16,294 bases of DNA from Pseudomonadota bacterium. GTDB lineage: Bacteria; Pseudomonadota; Gammaproteobacteria; Burkholderiales; Burkholderiaceae_C. A program made the translations under genes and the position numbers. The notes beneath the pieces were generated by a model. That model saw nothing but the letters and a program-made list of their open reading frames with translations, was not told the DNA's origin and ran no database searches. Shown here piece by piece: positions 9,115 to 14,055 of this stretch; positions within the stretch are counted from its first letter, which is position 1, and every line of letters begins with the position of its first letter. The DNA lies in assembly GCA_023387335.1 (NCBI GenBank), contig JAEWIF010000075.1:1-16294 (forward strand), given 5' to 3'.

Positions 9115-10211
9115 GCGGCGGCCCTCGCGGTGCCGCGCTGCAGCCGGGGCCACATCCAGTTGTTGTGCTGCTTGCCGAGCCACAGCGCGCCGAGCAGGAA
9201 GGCGCCGCCGTGCAGTCCGAGCATGAAGGCGACGAAGCCGACCTTGCCGGAGCCGATCCAGCTCTGGCCCAGGTTCAGGAGGTTGTAGTAGACGATGAAG
9301 GCGAACAGCGCGAACACCAGGTTGCCGCTGCGCCCCGCGCGCGGGTTGACGCTGGAGACCGTGATCGCGATCACCACGAAGTTGAAGGCGGCCAGCGCGA
9401 GGCCGAATCGCCAGGCCAGTTCACCCTGGTTGGCGCGGGTGGGGTCGCCCAGCAGCGCCATGGTGGAGCGCGCCTTGGCCGGCAGGCTGTCCTGCGGGCC
9501 CAGCTGGGAGCTGCCGACCTGGTTGCCCATCTCCCTGAACTCGCTGACCTTGAGCTGGCCGGTGTCGGCCTCGGTCTCCAGGCGCTGGCCGTTCGACAGC
9601 ACCAGGAACTGCTGCTCGCCCTGCGTCACCACCTGGCCGGTGCGCGCCGAGATCACGGTCTGCCGGCCTTTCTCGACCGTGGAGATGAAGATGTTCTTGC
9701 CCGACTTGTTGTCCGGCGTGTCCTTGTCCAGGAAGAACACCCGGGTGCCGCTGGCCGATTCCTGGAACTGGCCCGGCGCGACGCGCTCCAGGTCGCCGCG
9801 GCTGCCGTAGCGCTCCTTCAGTTCCTGGGTCTGCTGGTTGGCCCAGGGCCAGATCAGCAGCGCCAGCACCGCCACGGCGGCGAGGATGGGCCAGGCGAAG
9901 CCGATCAGCGGACGCAGCAGCGCGGACAGGCCGCGGCCGGCGGAGAACCAGATCACCATCTCGCTGTCGCCGTACATGCGCGAGAGCGTGCCGACGATGG
10001 CGATGAACAGGGACAGCGTGAGGATCGGCGGCAGGTAGCCGAGCACCGTGTAGCCCATGACCATCAGGATCTCCTGCGGGTTCACGCTGCCGCGGTTGGC
10101 CTGGCCCAGCGTGCGGATCAGGGTCATGGTCATCACGATGGTGACCAGCACGACCAGGGTCGCGCCGAAACTGCGGGCCAGCTCTTTGCGCAGGGAGGAA
10201 TGGAATAACAT
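9111..10211 (-). CDS. lptF: LPS export ABC transporter permease LptF
   Basis: This 366-residue partner of LptG in the LptB2FG lipopolysaccharide exporter starts MLFHSSLRKELARSFGATLVVLVTIVMTMTLIRTLG, the usual LptF N-terminal helix. Further membrane segments lie at about 55-75 and 100-122, a periplasmic domain at about 130-260, and C-terminal segments from about 268. DSEMVIWFSAG is the coupling-helix motif for LptB. It is the first gene of a tightly packed lptF-lptG-cbiX run and is divergent from pepA across 44 bp, the same divergence seen in Escherichia coli. A CATAAT -10 box on the minus strand (10258-10253) overlaps the pepA start codon. Confidence 0.95.
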   Translation of the reverse strand: MLFHSSLRKELARSFGATLVVLVTIVMTMTLIRTLGQANRGSVNPQEILMVMGYTVLGYLPPILTLSLFIAIVGTLSRMYGDSEMVIWFSAGRGLSALLRPLIGFAWPILAAVAVLALLIWPWANQQTQELKERYGSRGDLERVAPGQFQESASGTRVFFLDKDTPDNKSGKNIFISTVEKGRQTVISARTGQVVTQGEQQFLVLSNGQRLETEADTGQLKVSEFREMGNQVGSSQLGPQDSLPAKARSTMALLGDPTRANQGELAWRFGLALAAFNFVVIAITVSSVNPRAGRSGNLVFALFAFIVYYNLLNLGQSWIGSGKVGFVAFMLGLHGGAFLLGALWLGKQHNNWMWPRLQRGTARAAA

Positions 10212-10258
10212 CGGCGCGGACCGCTGAACTCGCGAACGAAAAAAGACCGTCGATTATG
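10212..10258 (-). promoter_or_regulatory. lptF/pepA divergent promoter region
   Basis: Only 44 bp separate the two starts. On the minus strand CATAAT (10258-10253), within the 9-mer CCATAATCG also found before the EVE gene, is the best lptF -10 and lies on the pepA ATG. On the plus strand I find no good pepA promoter. GAAAAAAGA at 10238-10246 is the only purine-rich candidate for a pepA ribosome site. Confidence 0.4.
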
Positions 10259-11773
10259 GACTTCGAACTCAAGACCCTGGGGCTCGCCGAGGCGGCCGCA
10301 CACAAATGCGATGCCCTGGTGGTGGTGGTTCCGGAGGACTTCAAGGGGTCGGCCGATCCGCTGTCGCGCCTGGTGCAGGACGCGCGCAAGGCCGGCGATT
10401 TCGAGCCCAAGCCGGGCAAGCTGCTGCAGGCCTATCGCGTGCAAGGCGTCGCCGCGACGCGCGTGGTGCTGGCGGGCGCCGGCGACGGCTCGGGCAAGCG
10501 CGTGCAATCCGCGGTGCAGGCGTCCGTGATGGCGCTGCGCTCCAAGTCGGTCAAGCGCCTCCTGATCTGCCTGCCCAATGGCGCGGCCGACGAAGCGGTG
10601 CGCGCCGCGGTCGCGGCCACGGCCGAGGCCAGCTACGTCTACGTCGCCACCAAGAGCAAGCCGGAAGGGCGCGAGCTGGATCGCGTGGTCATCGGCGTCG
10701 CGCAGGACGCCGCCTCGCAGCGTGCCGCCTTCGATGCGGCCCGCGGCGCCGCCAACGGCATCGAGCTCGCCCGTGAACTGGGCAACCTGCCGCCCAACCT
10801 GGCCACGCCCACCCGACTGGGCGAGGAAGCCAAGAAGCTGGCCAAGGCGCACGGCTTCCAGGTCGAAGTGCTGGGCCCGAAGGAAGTCGCCCGCCTGGGC
10901 ATGGGTTCCTTCATGGCGGTGGCGCGCGGATCCGAGGAACCGCTGCGGTTCATCGTGCTGCGCTACCAGGGCGCCGCGGCGTCCGAGGCACCGGTGGTGC
11001 TGGTCGGCAAGGGCATCACCTTCGACAGCGGCGGCATCTCCATCAAGCCCGCGGGCGAGATGGACGAGATGAAGTTCGACATGGGCGGCGCGGCCAGCGT
11101 GCTGGGCACGTTCCGCGCGCTGGGCGACATCCGTCCGGCGCTCAACGTGGTCGGCCTCATCCCCAGCTGCGAGAACCTGCCGGACGGCCGCGCCATGAAG
11201 CCCGGCGACGTGGTCACCAGCATGAGCGGCCAGACCATCGAGGTGCTCAACACCGACGCCGAAGGCCGCCTGATCCTGTGCGACGCGCTGACCTACGCCG
11301 AGAAGTTCAAGCCGCGCGCGGTGGTGGACATCGCCACGCTCACCGGCGCCTGCATGATCGCCCTGGGCGGCGTTCGCAGCGGCCTGTTCTCCACCGACGA
11401 CGCGCTCGCCGGCGCGCTGCAGCAGGCGGGCGACGCGGCCTTCGACCTGTGCTGGCGCATGCCGCTGGACGACGAATACGGCGAGGGCCTGAAGACCAAC
11501 TTCGCCGACATGGCCAACGTGGCCGGCCGTCCCGGCGGCGCCATCACGGCCGCCAAGTTCCTGCAGCGCTTCGCATCCAAGTACCCGTGGGCGCACCTGG
11601 ACATCGCGGGCACCGCCTGGAAGGGCGGGGCGGCCAAGGGCTCCACCGGCCGGCCGGTGGGACTGCTCGTGCAATACCTCATGGCGCAGGCCAACGGCGC
11701 CGCGCGGCCCGTGAAGGCCAAGGCCGCCACCAAGTCGGCCAAGACCCCGGCGCGCCGCAAAGCCACCGCCTGA
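10256..11773 (+). CDS. pepA: Leucyl aminopeptidase PepA (M17 family)
   Basis: This 505-residue cytosolic di-metal aminopeptidase removes N-terminal amino acids from peptides. The M17 metal ligands are all present: K252 and D257 in VGKGITFDSGG, D275 in KFDMGG, and D334 and E336 in the signature NTDAEGRL. The catalytic K264 and R338 are also kept. The N-terminal 165 residues are the regulatory/hexamer domain, which in E. coli PepA also binds DNA at cer and carAB. After the usual end of the catalytic domain (about 478) there is a basic Ala/Lys/Arg/Thr-rich tail of about 25 residues not found in E. coli PepA. holC follows after 7 bp. Confidence 0.97.
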   Translation: MDFELKTLGLAEAAAHKCDALVVVVPEDFKGSADPLSRLVQDARKAGDFEPKPGKLLQAYRVQGVAATRVVLAGAGDGSGKRVQSAVQASVMALRSKSVKRLLICLPNGAADEAVRAAVAATAEASYVYVATKSKPEGRELDRVVIGVAQDAASQRAAFDAARGAANGIELARELGNLPPNLATPTRLGEEAKKLAKAHGFQVEVLGPKEVARLGMGSFMAVARGSEEPLRFIVLRYQGAAASEAPVVLVGKGITFDSGGISIKPAGEMDEMKFDMGGAASVLGTFRALGDIRPALNVVGLIPSCENLPDGRAMKPGDVVTSMSGQTIEVLNTDAEGRLILCDALTYAEKFKPRAVVDIATLTGACMIALGGVRSGLFSTDDALAGALQQAGDAAFDLCWRMPLDDEYGEGLKTNFADMANVAGRPGGAITAAKFLQRFASKYPWAHLDIAGTAWKGGAAKGSTGRPVGLLVQYLMAQANGAARPVKAKAATKSAKTPARRKATA

Positions 11774-11780
11774 TCGATCC

Positions 11781-12212
11781 ATGACGGAGGTCGCGTTCCA
11801 CTTCAACGCGCCGGACAAGCTGGGCTACGCGTGCCGCTTGCTCCGGAAAGCCTTCGGCACCGGCTCGCGGGTGGTGGTGACCGGCGGCCCGGAGCTGCTT
11901 CGCGAACTCGATGTCTCCCTCTGGACCTTCGGCGCGCTCGAATTCCTTCCGCACTGCCATGACGGGACGCAGGGCGAGCGAGTGCAGGCCCGCAGCCCGA
12001 TCGTGCTGGCCGAAGCGCCGCGCTCCGCGCCGCACCAGGAGGTGCTGGTCAACCTGGGCGCCGGCGTGCCCGAAGGCTTCGAGCGGTTCGAACGCCTGAT
12101 CGAAGTGGTCACGCAGGAAGACGACGACCGCGCGCAGGCCCGCCAGCGCTGGAAGCACTACTCGGACCGTGGCTACGCGATCGTGCGGCACGACCTCGGA
12201 CAGCAACGCTGA
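11781..12212 (+). CDS. holC: DNA polymerase III subunit chi (HolC)
   Basis: This 143-residue protein matches the chi clamp-loader accessory subunit, which links the polymerase III tau complex (through psi) to single-strand-binding protein. Recognisable features are the N-terminal VAFHFNAPDKLGYACRLLRKA, the LDVSLWTF segment, the short stretch ending SPIVLAE, and LVNLGAGVPEGFERFERLIEVV near the end. This is the normal chi layout and length. It lies 7 bp after pepA, the same pairing as in E. coli, and its stop shares a base with the next start (TGATG). There is no clear ribosome site, so it is probably read through coupling with pepA. valS, which often follows, is absent here. Confidence 0.92.
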   Translation: MTEVAFHFNAPDKLGYACRLLRKAFGTGSRVVVTGGPELLRELDVSLWTFGALEFLPHCHDGTQGERVQARSPIVLAEAPRSAPHQEVLVNLGAGVPEGFERFERLIEVVTQEDDDRAQARQRWKHYSDRGYAIVRHDLGQQR

Positions 12213-12514
12213 TGGCCAGCCGCACGCCGCCCCGTTATGTGCCCACGCTCACCGAGGTGGTGCCGGGCACCGTCGCGGCGCCTGCCGCCACTGCGCTGAA
12301 CGAGGAGCAGCTGGTGCATCGCGTGATGCAGCGGGTCGACCTCACGCTGGACAGGCGCCTGCGCGAAGCCATCGCCAGCGTGGTGCTGGAGCACAGCCGG
12401 GCTCTGGCGCCTGCGCTGCGCGAGCAGGTCGAAGAGGTCGTCGCGAAGACCGTTTCCGAGGCGCTGGCCGAGGAACTCGCAGCCTCGACTCGCGGTCCTG
12501 CCGAGCCGCGCTGA
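12212..12514 (+). CDS. Small uncharacterised protein coupled to holC
   Basis: I do not recognise this 100-residue protein. Its ATG uses the last base of the holC stop codon (TGATG), and its codon use is like that of its neighbours, so it is probably real and translationally coupled. Residues 1-28 are Pro/Thr/Val-rich and probably disordered. Residues about 30-92 look like a continuous charged amphipathic helix pair (EEQLVHRVMQRVDLTLDRRL, then REQVEEVVAKTVSEALAEEL) with regularly spaced Val/Leu, which suggests a coiled coil or a docking helix. There is no signal peptide or membrane segment. Gene position hints at the replisome or peptidase neighbours, but no function can be assigned. Confidence 0.7.
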   Translation: MASRTPPRYVPTLTEVVPGTVAAPAATALNEEQLVHRVMQRVDLTLDRRLREAIASVVLEHSRALAPALREQVEEVVAKTVSEALAEELAASTRGPAEPR

Positions 12515-12528
12515 GCCGCCGCCAACGC

Positions 12529-12559
12529 GCGAGAGCGCTCGCCGGTTGTCCGGCGCTTT
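12529..12559 (+). terminator. Weak hairpin pair after the holC operon
   Basis: GCGAG-AGCG-CTCGC (12529-12542) and GCCGG-TTGT-CCGGC (12541-12554) overlap in two bases and are therefore partly alternative. The second is followed by GCTTTCCCC, a poor T-run. This may be a weak or Rho-assisted end of the pepA-holC transcript. Confidence 0.3.
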
Positions 12560-12567
12560 CCCCTATG

Positions 12568-12581
12568 TTCCGGGTCCGGAA
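12568..12581. promoter_or_regulatory. 14-bp dyad upstream of the binding-protein gene
   Basis: TTCCGG-GT-CCGGAA is a perfect dyad with a 2-bp centre. It lies just left of the larger 42-bp inverted repeat. It could be an operator half of the same control region. No T-run follows, so it is not a terminator. Confidence 0.35.
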
Positions 12582-12582
12582 A

Positions 12583-12624
12583 TTGCGATATGTTCGCGCC
12601 CGTTGAGCTCACAACATATCTCAA
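12583..12624. promoter_or_regulatory. Long inverted repeat (operator or leader hairpin) before the binding-protein gene
   Basis: TTGCGATATGTT (12583-12594) and AACATATCTCAA (12613-12624) are inverted copies matching at 11 of 12 positions, with an 18-bp spacer that itself contains the palindrome TGAGCTCA (12604-12611). The arms are AT-rich in a GC-rich region. The site ends 29 bp before the ATG, so it can be a paired operator on DNA or, if transcribed, a 12-bp leader stem. I could not place a convincing -35/-10 pair. Confidence 0.5.
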
Positions 12625-12653
12625 CCCCTTCCCTACTTTCGGAGGTTCTCTCT

Positions 12654-13778
12654 ATGCAAATCAAGATGAAGCTGACGGTTGCCGCCGCCATCGCCGCCGT
12701 GTGCGGCGCCGCCGCGGCGCAGCAGGTGATCAAGATCGGTCACGTCGCTCCCCTGTCCGGTGCGCAGGCGCACTACGGCAAGGACAACGAGAACGGCGTC
12801 CGCATGGCGATCGAGGAACTGAACACCCAGAACATCACCATCGGTGGCCAGAAGGTCAAGTTCGAGATCCAGGCCGAAGACGACGCCGCCGATCCGAAGC
12901 AGGGCACCGCCGCCGCGCAGAAGCTGTGCGACTCGAAGGTCGCCGGCGTGGTGGGCCACCTGAACTCCGGCACCACCATCCCCGCCTCCAAGGTCTACAA
13001 CGACTGCGGCATCCCGCACGTCACCGGCGCGGCCACCAACCCCAACCTGACCAAGCCGAACTACGACACCACGTACCGCATCATCGCCAACGACAACGCG
13101 CTGGGCGCGGCGCTGGCCCTGCATGCCGCCGACAAGCTGAAGCTGAAGAAGGTCGCCATCATCGACGACCGCACCGCCTACGGCCAGGGCGTCGCCGACG
13201 TCTTCAAGAAGACCGCGCAGTCCAAGGGCATGCAGATCGTGGACGAGCAGTTCACGACCGACAAGGCCACCGACTTCATGGCCATCCTGACCGCCATCAA
13301 GGCCAAGGCTCCGGATGCCATCTTCTACGGCGGCATGGACCCGCAAGCCGGCCCGATGCTGCGCCAGATGGAGCAGCTCGGCCTGTCCAACGTCAAGTAC
13401 TTCGGCGGCGACGGCATCTGCACCAGCGAGATCATCAAGCTGGCCGCGGGCGCCAAGACGCTCGAGAACGTGATCTGCGCCGAAGGCGGCGCCTCGCTGG
13501 CCAAGATGCCCGGCGGCGAAGCCTGGAAGAAGAAGTACGACGCCAAGTACCCCAACCAGTTCCAGGTCTACAGCCCGTACACCTACGACGCCACGTTCGT
13601 GCTGGTCGACGCGATGAAGCGTGCCAACTCCGCGGATCCGAAGAAGTACATCCCCGAGCTGAAGAAGACCAGCTACAAGGGCGTGACCGCCACCATCGCC
13701 TTCGAGCCGAACGGCGAACTGAAGAACCCCGCCACCACCCTGTACACCTACAAGGGCGGCAAGAAGGCTCCGCTGTAA
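12654..13778 (+). CDS. Branched-chain amino acid-type ABC transporter periplasmic binding protein (LivK family)
   Basis: This 374-residue type-I periplasmic binding protein has a signal peptide of about 22 residues (MQIKMK, an Ala-rich core, likely cleavage between A22 and Q23). It then follows the Leu/Ile/Val-binding pattern: IKIGHVAPLSGAQAHYGKDNENGVRMAIEELN, VVGHLNSGTTIPASKVY, GAATNPNLT, IIDDRTAYGQGVADVFK, and VYSPYTYDATFVLVDAM. C17 is not in a valid lipobox, so it should be soluble in the periplasm. The ligand could be a branched-chain or other amino acid. GGAGG lies 8 bp before the ATG at 12654, and an earlier in-frame ATG at 12546 lacks this site and would bury the signal peptide. No permease or ATPase gene is adjacent, so its transporter must be encoded elsewhere. 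Confidence 0.93.
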   Translation: MQIKMKLTVAAAIAAVCGAAAAQQVIKIGHVAPLSGAQAHYGKDNENGVRMAIEELNTQNITIGGQKVKFEIQAEDDAADPKQGTAAAQKLCDSKVAGVVGHLNSGTTIPASKVYNDCGIPHVTGAATNPNLTKPNYDTTYRIIANDNALGAALALHAADKLKLKKVAIIDDRTAYGQGVADVFKKTAQSKGMQIVDEQFTTDKATDFMAILTAIKAKAPDAIFYGGMDPQAGPMLRQMEQLGLSNVKYFGGDGICTSEIIKLAAGAKTLENVICAEGGASLAKMPGGEAWKKKYDAKYPNQFQVYSPYTYDATFVLVDAMKRANSADPKKYIPELKKTSYKGVTATIAFEPNGELKNPATTLYTYKGGKKAPL

Positions 13779-13800
13779 GCAGCGCCTGCCTCGTGCATCG

Positions 13801-13827
13801 AAAGGCCGCCGCGAGGCGGCCTTTTTT
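13801..13827 (+). terminator. Rho-independent terminator after the binding-protein gene
   Basis: AAAGGCCGCC (13801-13810), loop GCGA, GGCGGCC (13815-13821) and then TTTTTT (13822-13827). It is a textbook hairpin 22 bp after the stop codon. Confidence 0.92.
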
Positions 13828-13910
13828 AATGCGCGGCGCAAGGCGAAGCACGCCTACTTTCGCGTCATTTCGTGCTCCTGCCGAGCTGTAGTACGGCTAG
13901 CCCTCTTTCT

Positions 13911-13926
13911 GTAGGTGCTCTCCTAC
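13911..13926. promoter_or_regulatory. GTAGG-N6-CCTAC dyad
   Basis: Perfect 5-bp arms GTAGG (13911-13915) and CCTAC (13922-13926) are separated by TGCTCT. The size and spacing suit a dimeric DNA-binding protein. The left arm also lies in the CTGTAG direct repeat. Confidence 0.35.
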
Positions 13927-13933
13927 GACCCGC

Positions 13934-13945
13934 GCCAGTACTGGC
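13934..13945. promoter_or_regulatory. 12-bp perfect palindrome GCCAGTACTGGC
   Basis: GCCAGTACTGGC has no spacer and lies 8 bp right of the GTAGG/CCTAC dyad. Two independent palindromes so close together suggest a control site; its regulator is unknown. Confidence 0.35.
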
Positions 13946-14012
13946 TCTCCGGGCCATCCGTGCATGGACGAGGTTGCCTCATCCGTCGCGATTCACTACC
14001 CTGCGCCACCTT

Positions 14013-14030
14013 CCCGTCATTCGTGACGGG
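14013..14030 (+). promoter_or_regulatory. Stable leader hairpin with TTCG loop before the poly-HAMP gene
   Basis: CCCGTCA (14013-14019), loop TTCG, TGACGGG (14024-14030) make a perfect 7-bp stem. It ends 12 bp before the GGGGA ribosome site (14043-14047) and 25 bp before the ATG. No T-run follows, so it is unlikely to be an intrinsic terminator. It could stabilise the mRNA 5' end or influence translation. Confidence 0.45.
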
Positions 14031-14055
14031 CGCTTACGTATTGGGGACCGAATCG

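Larger units (their letters stand above)
13828..14055. other. Palindrome-rich non-coding region before the poly-HAMP gene
   Basis: From the terminator to the ATG at 14056 I see no credible gene. A 71-codon ORF (13872-14087) runs into the next gene out of frame and lacks a ribosome site. The stretch holds three separate dyads, listed individually, and a direct repeat CTGTAG (13886-13891 and 13909-13914). Its right part is probably the leader of the poly-HAMP transcript. Confidence 0.6.

Noticed and set aside
9115..9183. lptG start at ATG 9183
   Set aside because: The extra 23 residues lie fully inside lptF and do not resemble LptG. The TTG at 9114 fits the family N-terminus and the 4-bp overlap.
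10133..11818. 561-codon minus-strand frame over pepA
   Set aside because: It is antisense to pepA, whose metal-ligand motifs are complete, and shows His/Arg/Gly-rich shadow composition.
12546..12653. Binding-protein start at ATG 12546
   Set aside because: It would bury the signal peptide behind 36 residues and run through the inverted repeats. The GGAGG site and signal peptide favour 12654.
12654..12720. Binding protein as a lipoprotein through Cys17
   Set aside because: The residues before Cys17 are A-A-V, with Val at -1, which does not satisfy the lipobox. An ordinary signal peptidase I site follows a few residues later.
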